From: JBDNJM01 sp041687755
GTDB lineage: Bacteria > Planctomycetota > UBA1135 > GCA-002686595
Length of the DNA: 64,000 nucleotides
Assembly: GCA_041687755.1 (NCBI GenBank)
Contig: JBDNJM010000023.1
Coordinates: 1 to 64,000, forward strand
Direction: 5' to 3'
Positions 55,266-64,000 of this stretch are shown piece after piece. Position 1 is the stretch's first letter. Each line of letters begins with the position of its first letter. Made by a program: the position numbers and the translations under genes. The notes below the pieces were generated by a model. It was not told the DNA's origin. It was given only the letters and a program-made list of their open reading frames with translations, and made no database searches.

Positions 55266-55323
55266 GCGCACGCAGCTGGGTTGCCCTGCGCACGCAGCTG
55301 GTCTATCTCGCGCACGCAGCTGG
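55266..55323 (+). repeat. three 14-bp direct repeats at exact 22-bp spacing
   Basis: GCGCACGCAGCTGG at 55266, 55288 and 55310, each 22 bases apart. The spacing of about two helical turns places the three on one face of the DNA. They lie about 320 bases upstream of the persulfide dioxygenase start. 54948-55265 shows nothing else. Confidence 0.75.
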
Positions 55324-55379
55324 ACCCGCCAAGAGCGGGGAGCTCAGGCCGCCCGATTTACGGAGGGCCTGCCCGCGAA

Positions 55380-55510
55380 TCACAATGGGTGAACCATTGC
55401 GCCCGGCGCAATCCGTTCACGCGTCGTGGCTCCAGCGCCGGAAGGCGCTGGGCCAAAGGCACCTGAGAGGCACTTCACTCAGGCAGCGCGTTACTTCAAC
55501 GGCCTCTCAG
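55380..55510 (-). repeat. structured interspersed repeat, copy E
   Basis: The terminal hairpin is GTGAACGGATTGCGCCGGGCGCAATGGTTCAC on the minus strand in total but shown here as GTGAACGGATTGCGCC with partner GGCGCAATGGTTCAC. It begins 6 bases after the stop codon of the membrane protein gene (55516). Confidence 0.8.
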
Positions 55511-55515
55511 CGCGC

Positions 55516-56085
55516 TCAGACCTTGATGGTCTTCCAGGCGATCAGCGTGTCGCCGCGCAGGTAGGCGACGCCGGTCATGCCTTTGACCAGCAGGTCGTCC
55601 TGGACGCCGCGGCCGGGGTAGCGGTACTCGGCGGCGGTGCCGTCCTCGAGCTCCAACCGGAAGTAGTAGATCGTGCGGCCGCCGAACCAGTTCGAGGTCG
55701 TCTCAGAGCGGCGATCGGCCACGAGCGCGGGCGTGCGCAAGAGCGGCGTGCTTACCACGCTGCCGCGCGCGGCCTGGGCGCTCATGAAGTGCTTCACCGC
55801 GCGCGTCACGAAGTAGAGCCCAAGCGCGGTTAAGACAATCTTGAACAGGATCGTGCCGCTGCTGACGAACAGCATCGCAGCGACGATCGTTCCGATGAGC
55901 CAGAGCCCGGCGGCGCGCGTGTCGGCGGCCGCCTGCTGAAGCAATTCCTCGGTGGGGGGAACGTGCTCGTTCGCCTTCTCGAAGTCCTTGTGATCCCGCA
56001 TTTTCGCCAGGCGCTTCATCAGCGCGGTCTGGCGGCGGGTCGGTGACGCGGTTTCGGTCATGGGGGGGGCGGCGGTCTCGGACAT
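55516..56085 (-). CDS. membrane protein of unknown function (DUF2500-like)
   Basis: Predicted 189 residues from ATG 56085; ATG 56061 is an alternative. Two hydrophobic segments (GLWLIGTIVAAMLFVSSGTILFKIVLTALGLYFV) at about 60-100 are followed by a soluble domain with TTSNWFGGRTIYYFRLELEDG and GVAYLRGDTLIAWK, reminiscent of DUF2500-type proteins. No catalytic motif. Function unknown. Confidence 0.6.
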   Translation of the reverse strand: MSETAAPPMTETASPTRRQTALMKRLAKMRDHKDFEKANEHVPPTEELLQQAAADTRAAGLWLIGTIVAAMLFVSSGTILFKIVLTALGLYFVTRAVKHFMSAQAARGSVVSTPLLRTPALVADRRSETTSNWFGGRTIYYFRLELEDGTAAEYRYPGRGVQDDLLVKGMTGVAYLRGDTLIAWKTIKV

Positions 56086-56263
56086 GGTCGGGCGGCGGTC
56101 GCGGGCGACTGCGGGCTTCGAGAGGAACGGGGTCGAGCCTCGAGGCGCAGGCCGGAAACGATGGGGGGGGATCCGCGGTCATCCAGCTCGGAGGGGACCT
56201 CGGTGGGATCTCGGCAGGGCCAGGACCTGAAAAGTCTATCCCCCGGAGGACCCCAGGGGCGGC

Positions 56264-57538
56264 TCAGTTGCCAATCCGGGGCACCGAGTAGGTCGCAGCG
56301 GGGTCCACGAGCTCGGCCAGGGAGCTGTTCCAGGTGTCCTCGAAGAAGCCGTTGAGGCGGCGGCTGACGCCGGCACCCCGCAGGATCAGGCCCGCATTGC
56401 GGCCTTGTTCGAAGTAGGACCGCTCGAAATTACTCGTTCCCAGCCAGGCGGCCGAGCTGTCGGCGACCAAGAACTTCGAGTGGATGCAGCGCCCGAAGGG
56501 GATGAAGCCGGCCTCGGCCTCGGGGAGGTGGACGAAGCGGATCTCGTAGCCGTCCAGGCCGGCGAGGCGCTGGAGTTCCTCCACCGTGCCGGGCCGCTTG
56601 CCCCAGTCCGCGACCATCAGGCGCACGCGCACCCCGCGATCGACGGCGCGCTGGAGCGCTTCAGAGAGGGCCTGGAAGCGCTCGCCGTCGCGCCCGACGG
56701 GGCGGAACGTCAGCAGGGCCAGGGTGATTTGGTTCTGGGCGCCGTCGATCAGGCCCTGGATGTGGGGCCAGTCCCACTGGGCGCCGATCGGGAGGGTCTC
56801 GGCCGGGCTAAACACCGGCAGCACCTCGACGGGGCCGAGGTGGTCCGAGTGGAGCAGCACGGGCAGCCGCGGGGGGGTGGCGTCGGGCTCGAGCGACGCT
56901 GCGACCCCGCCGGCATACTTCCAATCGAGGTCGAAGACGGCGAGAAACGAGCTGGCGACGGCCGCGGAGCGCACCCGGGCGCCGAGCTCTTGGATGTGGC
57001 TGAGCGAGCGCCAGTCGAAGTTGTGGCTGCCCACGCAGACCTGCGCGCCGTCGGCGACGAGGAATTTGGCGTGCAGGACGCCGCCGCCGCGGGCGTCGAA
57101 GTCGACCCGCCGGACCTCGATTCTCTGCCGCGCATCGAGGCGGTCCAGGGTCTCGGGGTAGGTGTCGTAGAACCCGTCCTCGGCGAGGAAACGCACGGCG
57201 ACGCCGCGGTCGGCGGCGGCCTCCAGGGCAGCGATCACGGGTTCGAGCCGGTCGGGCTCGGCGCCGCTCCAGTCGGCCGGCCGGGCGCTGGCGTAGAAGT
57301 GCGCGAGCTCGATTCTGCGGGTCGCGCCCTCGATGACCTCGAGCCAGACCTCGTGGGCCTCGCGCAGGTCCTCGGAGCCCAACTCGGTCTCGACGGGCGC
57401 AGTCTCGTACAGCTCGAACTCGCCCATCAGGGGGCTGGGGCGGGCCGCCTGTCCGGCGCAGGCGGCCAGGGCGAGCGGCCCCGCGAGGACGAGCAGGAGC
57501 CGTCGGAGCTGAGAGGGGGTCGGTCGGGGGGTCCTCAT
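56264..57538 (-). CDS. phospholipase D-family lipoprotein
   Basis: Predicted 424 residues from ATG 57538. Lipoprotein signal (AGPLALAAC-A). Two HxKx4D motifs are present: LHAKFLVADGAQVCVGSHNF and IHSKFLVADSSAAWLGTSNF, which form the PLD active site. The pattern SNF and SERSYF is typical of the PLD3/4-like branch, whose members include nucleases as well as lipases. A lipid or nucleic acid substrate outside the cytoplasm is likely. 57539-57917 is the divergent region shared with the next gene. Confidence 0.85.
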   Translation of the reverse strand: MRTPRPTPSQLRRLLLVLAGPLALAACAGQAARPSPLMGEFELYETAPVETELGSEDLREAHEVWLEVIEGATRRIELAHFYASARPADWSGAEPDRLEPVIAALEAAADRGVAVRFLAEDGFYDTYPETLDRLDARQRIEVRRVDFDARGGGVLHAKFLVADGAQVCVGSHNFDWRSLSHIQELGARVRSAAVASSFLAVFDLDWKYAGGVAASLEPDATPPRLPVLLHSDHLGPVEVLPVFSPAETLPIGAQWDWPHIQGLIDGAQNQITLALLTFRPVGRDGERFQALSEALQRAVDRGVRVRLMVADWGKRPGTVEELQRLAGLDGYEIRFVHLPEAEAGFIPFGRCIHSKFLVADSSAAWLGTSNFERSYFEQGRNAGLILRGAGVSRRLNGFFEDTWNSSLAELVDPAATYSVPRIGN

Positions 57539-57917
57539 GAGCAGCAGTCTGCCGTGGGCCCGGCCGGCCGTCGACCGGGGCGCGTCGACTGTGGGGCGTC
57601 ACTATGGGGCAAGAGACCCATGTCCCGGATGCTGGCCACACTAGGTCCTGCGCGCGCGACCGGCGGATCTTGCGGCGCTCTCGGGGGCCGGTGCTCGGAT
57701 TCGCGGGCTGGTCGTGGTATCAAGCCCACGGCCCGCGGCGAACGCTCGTCCCAGCCCGCCCCCTGCGCGGGCGCCCGAGCCGCCTCCCCCGATCGCCCCT
57801 CGGCGGTCGCCAGGGGCATCCCTCGCCCCGGCCCCGTTCAATGCGTGGGTGCCCCGCTGCACCCCGCTCACCCCCCCCTTCAGGCCCGCGTCCCCCGACC
57901 TCGACCCAGGTGTTCCC

Positions 57918-58700
57918 GTGAAACCCTCATCCATCGCCTACCCGCTGCTCCTGGTTCTCCTGGTCACAGCGCTCCCCAGCTGCGCGGGTTTCGGCTCCCG
58001 GCGCGCCAAGGTCACTCCCCAGCGGCCGCGCATCGGCTTTACGACCCAGACGACCGAGTTCGGGACCTTCGAAGTCGAGGGCGGCGTCCAGACGGACCCG
58101 AGCGACAACTTTTCGGTTCCGATTCGAACGAAGATCGGTGTTTCCCCGACGGCTGAGCTGCTCGTGGAGGTCTCGCCCTACTCGTACCAGGACGATCCCG
58201 GACCCGATCCCTCCGGCATCTCGCCGCTGACCGTCGTGTTCCGGCAGCGCCTGATGAACGAGTCCAAGGCCTATCCCGCGACCTCGTTCCACCTCGGCAC
58301 TCGCCTGCCCGTGGGCAATGACGATTTCGGATCGGGCTTCAACGACTTCATCATGGGCTTCTCGGCCGACCGGACGTTCAACAACGTGTTGGCGACGGCG
58401 TTCTACCAGGTCGGTCTCCAGGGCACAAAGATGTCCGGCGATCTCAACGTGGAGCACTCGGCCTCGCTGGCCATGACTCTGCCGCTGACCGAGCGCGTGT
58501 TCGGACTCGCTGAACTCCATGCCTTGTACGACGTTGAGCTGATCGAGGGAGGAGGACCCGTGGTGCTGAACCTCGCCGGGATCTACGATTTCACCGACAC
58601 CCTCGTGCTGGATGCGGGTATTCGCCTCGGGCTCAACGAGGATGCGGAGGACGTCGTGCTGCAGGTCGGCTTCACCACGAACCTCGGGATCCTGTTCTAG
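57918..58700 (+). CDS. outer-membrane beta-barrel-like lipoprotein
   Basis: Predicted 260 residues from GTG 57918. Lipoprotein signal (LVTALPSC-A), then alternating strands with the pattern of the MetA-pathway/phenol-degradation barrel family (TKIGVSPTAELLVEV, FHLGTRLPVGN, DTLVLDAGIRLGLN, VGFTTNLGILF at the end). The terminal Phe suits barrel assembly, although the lipoprotein signal is unusual for such a barrel. A transport role is possible. Confidence 0.7.
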   Translation: MKPSSIAYPLLLVLLVTALPSCAGFGSRRAKVTPQRPRIGFTTQTTEFGTFEVEGGVQTDPSDNFSVPIRTKIGVSPTAELLVEVSPYSYQDDPGPDPSGISPLTVVFRQRLMNESKAYPATSFHLGTRLPVGNDDFGSGFNDFIMGFSADRTFNNVLATAFYQVGLQGTKMSGDLNVEHSASLAMTLPLTERVFGLAELHALYDVELIEGGGPVVLNLAGIYDFTDTLVLDAGIRLGLNEDAEDVVLQVGFTTNLGILF

Positions 58701-58732
58701 CCAGAGGTCGGTGACCCGCTCGGGTCGCCCCG

Positions 58733-58784
58733 AACGCACAAGGAGCCGGTGGACGTTGCGTCGTCCACCGGCTCCTTGTGCGTT
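58733..58784. terminator. bidirectional terminator
   Basis: Perfect 23-bp inverted repeat starting AACGCACAAGGAGCCGGTGG with a six-base loop, between convergent genes that end at 58700 and 58833. No U-tract. Confidence 0.8.
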
Positions 58785-58832
58785 GGATCGGTTCGGATCC
58801 CGGAGCTCGAGCGCGTCTGGGTGCTTTCGCCG

Positions 58833-61316
58833 TCAGGCCGCAGCGCGGCGCTCGTCCCCGATCTCAATCCAGCGCGTGCAGAGTTCGGCGAGCAGTGGGC
58901 GGTTGACCGGCTTGGTCGTGTAGTCGTCGCAGCCGGCGTCGATGCAGCGCTCGCGATCGCCGGACCTGGCGTGGGCGGTCAGCGCGATGATCGGGGTCGT
59001 GATACCCATCTCACGCAGTTTGGTCGCGGCGCCGTAGCCGTCGAACTCCGGCATCTGCATGTCCAGCAGGACCATGTCGAAGGGCTCATCGGTCTCGAGC
59101 GCAGCGAGCAGCTTCTCGATTGCGATGGCGCCGTTGCCCGCGATTTCGACCTCGGCGCCCGCCTTGCGCAGGAAGAACGAGATCTGGCGTTGGTTGTCGG
59201 GGCCGTACTCGGCGAGCAGGATGCGGCCCTTGATGGTGCCCGCGGCGGCCTTGGCCGCGGTCGGGGCAGGCAGCGCGGGCGCCGGCTCGCCTTCGACTTC
59301 GGCGGGCGCCGCGAGCAGCTTCAGCGGGCCTTCATCGAGGTTGAGGTGCAGGCGGAAGCGCGAGCCTTCGTCGGGCGTGCTCTCCACGCTGATGTCGCCG
59401 CCCAGCATCATGGCCAGGCGGCGCGAGATGCCCAGGCCGAGGCCGGTGCCCCCGAAGCGGCGCGACATCGAGGTGTCGGCCTGGGCGAACGGGTCGAAGA
59501 TGGCGTCGAGCTGGTCCTGCTCGATGCCGACGCCGGTGTCGGCGACCTCGACAATGAAGCGGCGTACGGGCGTGGCCTCGAACTCGACGCGGATGTGGAC
59601 CGAGCCGGACTCGGTGAACTTGACCGCGTTTCCGACGAGGTTGACCAGGATCTGGCGCAGCCGGGTCGGGTCGCTCTGGAGCTCGGCCGGCAGCGGGTAG
59701 ATCGGCTCAAGCTGCATCTTCAGGCCCTTCTCCGCCGAGCGCACCTGCATCCTCGTGAAGATCTCCTGCACGATCTCCAGCGGCGAGCACCGCCGGTCCT
59801 CGATCGAGAACTTCTCGGCCTCGATCTTGGACAGGTCGAGGATGTCGTTGATCAGCTGTAGCAGATGGTCGCCGTTGCGTCGAATCGAGACGACCGCGTC
59901 GGCGCGGCGCTTCGGGTCGCCGTCCTCGCCGGACTCGTCGAGCAGCTCCATGTAGCCGAGGATCGCCGTCATGGGCGTGCGAATCTCGTGGCTCATGTCG
60001 GCCAGGAACTCGCTCTTCGCCATGTTGGCGCGATCGGCCTCGTCCTTGGCGCGGCGCAGCTCGGTCTCCGACTCGCGTTGGGCGGTGATGTCCTGCACCA
60101 TGCCGATGGCACGCACGGAACGTCCGTTGACGGTGCGCTCGACGACGGTGCCGCGGTCCAGCACCCAGATGATCTCTCCGTCCCCCGAGCGCACGCGGTA
60201 CTCGGCCTCGAAGACGGCGTTCTTGCCGTCGAGGTGCGCCTGGAAAAGGCGTGCGACTTCGTCGCGGTCCTCGGAGTAGACGTGCTCGAACCAGTCGTCC
60301 AGGGTCGGGACGTGGCTGGAGCGCGGCACGCCCAGCACGTCGGCCCAGCGACGGTTCCAGACGAGCTCGCCGGAGAGCAGGTCGTAGTCCCAGATCCCCA
60401 GGCTCGCCGCCGAGATGGCGAGGTCGAGCTGCTGCTTGCTCTCGCGCAGGGCGGAGATGCCGTTGCGCTCCTCGGTGATGTCGAGGCCCGTCCCGCGGAA
60501 GCCGACCAGGGCGCCGTTGCCGTCGAACACGGGCTCGCCGCTGATGCGCACCCAGCGCACGGTCCCGTCCGTGCGCCGGTGGGGGTACTCCATGTTGCGA
60601 AACGAGCGGCGCCGCAGCTGTTGGTCGCGGAACCACTGCTGCATGCCCGACGCCGCGGGCTCCGGCATGAAGTCGAACAGGCGCTGGCCGAGCAGCTGCA
60701 TACGCGACTGAGCGAAGACCTCTTCGGCCCGATCGGAGAGCGAGATCCAGCGCGTGTCGAGATCGACCTCCCAGACGTACTCACCGGCGGCGCTGATGAT
60801 GTCGGTGAGGCGCTTCTCGGCGCTGAGCCGCTCTTCCTCGGCGCGCCGGCGGCTCGTGATGTCCCAGCCGAACGACTGGAACTCGATCGGCTTGCCGGTC
60901 TCGTCGAAGAACGCGTGGTGCGTCCAGCGCATCCAGGTCTGCTCGCCGTTGGGCGCCAGCAGGACGTGCTCGGAGGTCGTCGAGGGGCGCGCGGGGCGCA
61001 GACGCCGCAGGCGATCCTGGACCTCGGCGAAGTAGGCTTTGGGCACCAGCTCGAGCCAGCGCCGGCCGATCAGCTCATCCTCCACGCGCCGGAAGTGGGC
61101 GCAGTAGGCGGCGTTGACGTAGGTCAGCTCGGAGTCGGGCAGGAAGCGGGAGATCAGCTCGCGGCCCTGGTCGAGGACGGAGCGCAGCCGCTCGCGCTGC
61201 TCGGCCAACTCATTCGCGCGCTGTTCGAACTGGCGCTTGCGGCGCCGGAGCTCGAACCAACCGGCACAGCCCAGGGCTGCGGCGACCGCGACAGAGAGCA
61301 GGTCGAGGAGGCCCAC
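58833..61316 (-). CDS. hybrid histidine kinase with three PAS domains and a receiver
   Basis: Predicted 827 residues from GTG 61316. N-terminal membrane segment (LLSVAVAAALGCAGW), a coiled region, three PAS domains at about 45-160, 165-290 and 290-420, HisKA with SHEIRTPMTAILGYMEL (about 443), HATPase with N box NLVGNAVKFTES, GTGLGLGIS and ADTGVGIE, and a C-terminal receiver with phospho-acceptor VLLDMQMP and Lys in TTKPVN. The receiver start reads LLAEYGPDNQ. It follows the degenerate kinase gene by three bases and is probably co-translated. Confidence 0.9.
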   Translation of the reverse strand: MGLLDLLSVAVAAALGCAGWFELRRRKRQFEQRANELAEQRERLRSVLDQGRELISRFLPDSELTYVNAAYCAHFRRVEDELIGRRWLELVPKAYFAEVQDRLRRLRPARPSTTSEHVLLAPNGEQTWMRWTHHAFFDETGKPIEFQSFGWDITSRRRAEEERLSAEKRLTDIISAAGEYVWEVDLDTRWISLSDRAEEVFAQSRMQLLGQRLFDFMPEPAASGMQQWFRDQQLRRRSFRNMEYPHRRTDGTVRWVRISGEPVFDGNGALVGFRGTGLDITEERNGISALRESKQQLDLAISAASLGIWDYDLLSGELVWNRRWADVLGVPRSSHVPTLDDWFEHVYSEDRDEVARLFQAHLDGKNAVFEAEYRVRSGDGEIIWVLDRGTVVERTVNGRSVRAIGMVQDITAQRESETELRRAKDEADRANMAKSEFLADMSHEIRTPMTAILGYMELLDESGEDGDPKRRADAVVSIRRNGDHLLQLINDILDLSKIEAEKFSIEDRRCSPLEIVQEIFTRMQVRSAEKGLKMQLEPIYPLPAELQSDPTRLRQILVNLVGNAVKFTESGSVHIRVEFEATPVRRFIVEVADTGVGIEQDQLDAIFDPFAQADTSMSRRFGGTGLGLGISRRLAMMLGGDISVESTPDEGSRFRLHLNLDEGPLKLLAAPAEVEGEPAPALPAPTAAKAAAGTIKGRILLAEYGPDNQRQISFFLRKAGAEVEIAGNGAIAIEKLLAALETDEPFDMVLLDMQMPEFDGYGAATKLREMGITTPIIALTAHARSGDRERCIDAGCDDYTTKPVNRPLLAELCTRWIEIGDERRAAA

Positions 61317-61319
61317 GGG

Positions 61320-62558
61320 TTAGGCGGCTCCGAGTCCCAAATTTCCAGGAAGCAGCTGCTCCAGGGTGAACCGCAGGAGGGCGCTGTCGATCGGCTTTTC
61401 GATCACGGCGTCGCAGCCGACGTCGAGGAACCGCGCTCGACGGGTGTCGAGGGGATCGGCGCTGAGCCCGATGATCTTGCCTTTGTAGCCGCGTGTGCGC
61501 AGGCCGGCCGCGATGGACTCTCCGGAGCGATCGTTGAGCGAGCCTTCGAGCAGCACGATGTCGTAGCTGGAGCAGCGGCCGCCGGGCTCGGCGGGCTCGG
61601 CGCGGCGCTCGCGGCGCGGGAAGATGCGCTCGAGGGCCTCAACGCCGGTGCCGACCGCGGTGACCTTGAGGCCGTCGCGCTCGAGCAGGCGCGCGAGGGC
61701 GCGGCGCAAGTCCGGGTCGGGCTCGATCAGCAGCGCGGTGCCCGCCAGCGGGCCGGGCTGCTGGGGCGGCAGCGACTGGCCTATGTCGACGTGCAGCGGT
61801 TCGCGATCCAGGATCACGAGGTCCTCGGTAGCGCCGGCCGCGATGCGCACGTCGATGGTGGTGCCGACGCCGACCTGGGAGTTCGCGCGCAGTTCGCCGC
61901 CCAGCGACTCGGCCAAGTGTTGGGCCATCACGAGCCCGAGGCCTTCGCCCGCCAGCTGGGCGCGCTCGGCGCCGCGCTCGAAGGGCTTGAAGACGCGAGC
62001 GAGCTCGTGCGGGTGCATCCCCTGCCCGGAGTCCTCGATCTGGAAGGCGAGGGCGGCGGTCTCTCCGGTGCGCACCAGCCGGCAGCGCAGGGTGATCTCT
62101 CCGCGTTCCGTGTAGTGCACCGCGTTGCCCAAGACCTCGGTCAGGATCCGGCGCAGGGCGGTGGTTTTCGACCTCACGACCTCGGGGAAGGGCCAGTCGA
62201 CCTGGGTGATCAGGCGCAGGCCCTTGCGCTCGGCGCGGAAGCGCATGACGGTGAGGACCTCCTCAAGCACGGCGAAGACCGGCACGGGCTCCGACCCGGG
62301 AGTGTGTTCGCCGGTTTGCAGGCGCTCGAGCTCGGCGACGTCGTCCACGAGGCCCAAGAGACGCCGACTGCTGCGCTGGATCGCGCGCAGGTGCTCGAGG
62401 CGTTCGGCCGGATGGAGTGCATCGCCCATCAGGAGCTCTGCGGCGATCTTGATTGTGGTCAGAGGCACCCGCGCACGATCTTGGAGGCGCTCCAGAGGGA
62501 CCACCGGCAACGCGGTGGCGTCGAAGCGGGTCGGTCGGTGCGAGTTCGGTCCAGGCAT
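61320..62558 (-). CDS. degenerate histidine kinase with receiver-like domain
   Basis: Predicted 412 residues from ATG 62558. A HisKA-like start (RARVPLTTIKIAAELLM) lacks the His that normally precedes E/LRTPL. The HATPase is intact (EVLGNAVHYTERGE; IEDSGQGM; GEGLGLVMAQ). The C-terminal receiver has Glu in place of the phospho-acceptor Asp: DIVLLEGSL versus VLLDMQMP in its partner; Lys of EKPID remains. So it probably binds ATP but cannot carry the usual phosphorelay and may modulate the hybrid kinase at 58833 in a complex. Confidence 0.8.
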   Translation of the reverse strand: MPGPNSHRPTRFDATALPVVPLERLQDRARVPLTTIKIAAELLMGDALHPAERLEHLRAIQRSSRRLLGLVDDVAELERLQTGEHTPGSEPVPVFAVLEEVLTVMRFRAERKGLRLITQVDWPFPEVVRSKTTALRRILTEVLGNAVHYTERGEITLRCRLVRTGETAALAFQIEDSGQGMHPHELARVFKPFERGAERAQLAGEGLGLVMAQHLAESLGGELRANSQVGVGTTIDVRIAAGATEDLVILDREPLHVDIGQSLPPQQPGPLAGTALLIEPDPDLRRALARLLERDGLKVTAVGTGVEALERIFPRRERRAEPAEPGGRCSSYDIVLLEGSLNDRSGESIAAGLRTRGYKGKIIGLSADPLDTRRARFLDVGCDAVIEKPIDSALLRFTLEQLLPGNLGLGAA

Positions 62559-62751
62559 GGGGCGGCGGAGGGGTGAGGCCAGCCTGGGGGAATCTTCGGA
62601 GCATCTGAAGGGTTCGCTTTAGGGGAGCGGGGCAGATCTCGCTCGGTTCTCCGATCGGCGAAGCCGCGCCCCCCGGGACGGGCTCGCAGGCGCCCCCGGG
62701 GCCGCCTATGCTCTGCTGCATCGCTCCCCGGCCCCACCCCAGCCCCACCCA

Positions 62752-63435
62752 ATGGTCCTCCTCCGCCTCAAGAACGTCCGCAAGGACTACGCCACCCCCT
62801 CCGGCGAGACGACCGCCGTCCTCGACGTGCCGGAGCTGGAGCTCGACGCGGGCCAGCAAGTGGCCCTGCACGGGCCCTCGGGCACCGGCAAGACAACCCT
62901 GCTCAACGCGATCGCAGGCATTCTGCGCCCCGATTCGGGCCGGATCCTGCTGGACGGGACCGACCTGGTGGCACTGTCCGAGGCCAAGCGCGACCGCCTG
63001 CGCGCGCAGCGGCTGGGCTATGTCTTCCAGACCTTCAACCTGCTGCAGGGCTACAGCGCGCTCGAGAACGTCGCGCTGGGGATGGCCTTCGGTCCTGGCG
63101 TGGATCGACCCTTCGCCGAGCAGCTGCTGAGGCGCCTGGACCTCGGAGATCGACTGGACTACCGGCCGTCCGAGCTCTCGGTGGGCCAGCAGCAGCGCGT
63201 GGCCCTGGCGCGGGCCCTGGCGAACCGGCCGGCGCTCGTGCTGGCCGACGAGCCGACGGGCGCGCTCGATCCGGTGCGCGCGGAGGAGGCGGTGGGGCTG
63301 CTGTGCGAGCTCTGCACCGAGCAGGGCGCGGCGCTGCTGATCGTCAGCCACGACGAGACGGTGCTGGAACGCTTCGAGACGCGCCTCGACCTGCGCGAGA
63401 TCAACCGCGCGTTCACCTGGGGGCAAACCGTATGA
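62752..63435 (+). CDS. ABC transporter ATP-binding protein (LolD/MacB type)
   Basis: Predicted 227 residues from ATG 62752. Walker A GPSGTGKTT (about 43-51), Q-loop YVFQTFNLLQ, signature SVGQQQRV with S in place of LSGGQ's first residues, Walker B ALVLADEPTGALD and a His switch SHDE. The nearest relatives in general are the LolD/MacB/FtsE-type subunits. It overlaps the permease gene by 4 bases (ATGA), so they form a pair. 62559-62751 is the divergent region. Confidence 0.9.
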   Translation: MVLLRLKNVRKDYATPSGETTAVLDVPELELDAGQQVALHGPSGTGKTTLLNAIAGILRPDSGRILLDGTDLVALSEAKRDRLRAQRLGYVFQTFNLLQGYSALENVALGMAFGPGVDRPFAEQLLRRLDLGDRLDYRPSELSVGQQQRVALARALANRPALVLADEPTGALDPVRAEEAVGLLCELCTEQGAALLIVSHDETVLERFETRLDLREINRAFTWGQTV

Positions 63436-64000
63436 AGTCGCTCAAGACTCTGCTGTTGATTGCGACGCGCAGCCTGCGTCAACACGCCCTATCCACGCTG
63501 GTCACGGCCTGCTCGACCGCGCTCGCCGCGGGCCTGGTGATGTCGGTGTTCACGCTGAGCGATCGCGCGCGCGATTCGTTCACCGCGGACCCCGGCTTCG
63601 ACGCGGTGATGGGCGCGCGCGGCAGCCAGCTGCAGCTCGTGCTCAACTCGGTGTTCCACCTGGAGACGTCGCCGGGCAACCTGCCCTGGACGGTCTACGA
63701 GGCGATCGCCGCGCGGCCCGAAGTCGTGCTCGCCGTGCCGTATGCGGTCGGCGATAGCTACCGCAGCTTTCGCGTCGTGGGCACCACGCCCGAGCTGTTC
63801 ACGGACTTTCCGGGCGAAGAGTCGCAGGGCCTTCCGCTGCAGCGCGGCCGGCTGTTCGGCGAACTCGCGGCGGAGGCCGTGTTGGGCGCTGCGGTGGCGG
63901 CGAACACGGGGCTGGACCTCAACGACAAGTTCAAGCCGACCCACGGCGTCGTGGCCGGCGGCGGCGTGCACGACCGCGAGTACAACGTCGTGGGCGTGCT
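63432..64000 (+). CDS. FtsX-type ABC transporter permease, N-terminal part
   Basis: ATG 63432 overlaps the ATPase stop. The visible 189 residues run off the window: a membrane segment near the start (TLLLIATRSLRQHALSTLVT, GLVMSV) and an extracytoplasmic MacB_PCD-like part (SRARDSFTADPGFDAVMGARG). Expected to continue into three further membrane segments. Function as lipoprotein- or drug-type export unit. Confidence 0.75.
   Translation, partial: MKSLKTLLLIATRSLRQHALSTLVTACSTALAAGLVMSVFTLSDRARDSFTADPGFDAVMGARGSQLQLVLNSVFHLETSPGNLPWTVYEAIAARPEVVLAVPYAVGDSYRSFRVVGTTPELFTDFPGEESQGLPLQRGRLFGELAAEAVLGAAVAANTGLDLNDKFKPTHGVVAGGGVHDREYNVVGV

Noticed and set aside
59865..62576. Long plus-strand open frame of about 900 codons
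   Set aside because: Antisense to both histidine kinases, whose motifs are unambiguous.

Overview
The window is GC-rich, densely coded DNA that I place in Planctomycetota. The reasons are a family of alkaline-phosphatase/sulfatase-type lipoproteins, a formylglycine-generating-enzyme-like domain fused to a kinase-like domain, an ECF sigma factor of the expanded planctomycete type, many Ser/Thr-kinase-like and FG-GAP proteins, and S9 peptidases with WD40-like lipoproteins. The phylum is inferred from gene content; no rRNA or complete tRNA is present.

Layout. 1-138: tail of an ISL3-like insertion sequence. 414-1634: thioredoxin-like protein whose CxxC motif is interrupted by an in-frame TGA at the first Cys position, followed by a bacterial-type SECIS-like hairpin (candidate selenoprotein). 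1765-5029: three coupled genes of unknown function. 5030-6014: repeat-rich region with a 12-bp tandem array, two copies of a ~135-bp structured repeat, and a 192-bp MITE-like insertion in one of them with a 9-bp target duplication. 6015-9707: dynamin-like GTPase and four-S1-domain protein, divergent. 9818-12146: hypothetical and frame-disrupted genes and a Cys-rich secreted protein. 12506-16158: MauE/thioredoxin-like fusion, Ser/Thr kinase, AlbA_2 protein, small membrane protein. 16286-18981: possible structured RNA, ahpD, ahpC and divergent oxyR with an OxyR-like box. 18995-24161: WD40-like lipoprotein, prolyl oligopeptidase, ECF sigma pseudogene. 24286-30386: lipoprotein and pseudokinase/FGE giant. 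30819-35393: FG-GAP lipoprotein. 36054-36568: rpmB-rpmG. 36707-47462: two sulfatase-like lipoproteins flanking three tandem HEAT-repeat paralogues, one broken by an internal deletion. 47455-52489: esterase; divergent uvrD-type helicase, NagB-like pseudoenzyme and a pair of phosphatase-like lipoproteins. 52527-58700: radical SAM protein, persulfide dioxygenase/rhodanese, membrane protein, PLD-family lipoprotein, barrel-like protein. 58833-62558: two-gene histidine kinase operon with one degenerate member. 62752-64000: ABC ATPase and the start of its FtsX-type permease.

Main themes. The ahpC-ahpD-oxyR cluster, the selenocysteine candidate, the MauE/CxxC fusion and the persulfide dioxygenase form a thiol/redox set. 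Several genes retain a family fold but have lost catalytic residues (pseudokinase, histidine kinase without His and with Asp-to-Glu receiver, NagB-like, phosphatase-like). A repeat family (copies at 5541, 5671, 21149, 53436, 55380) sits in the same orientation at or just after stop codons of minus-strand genes. Terminators are mostly long perfect GC hairpins without a U-tract.
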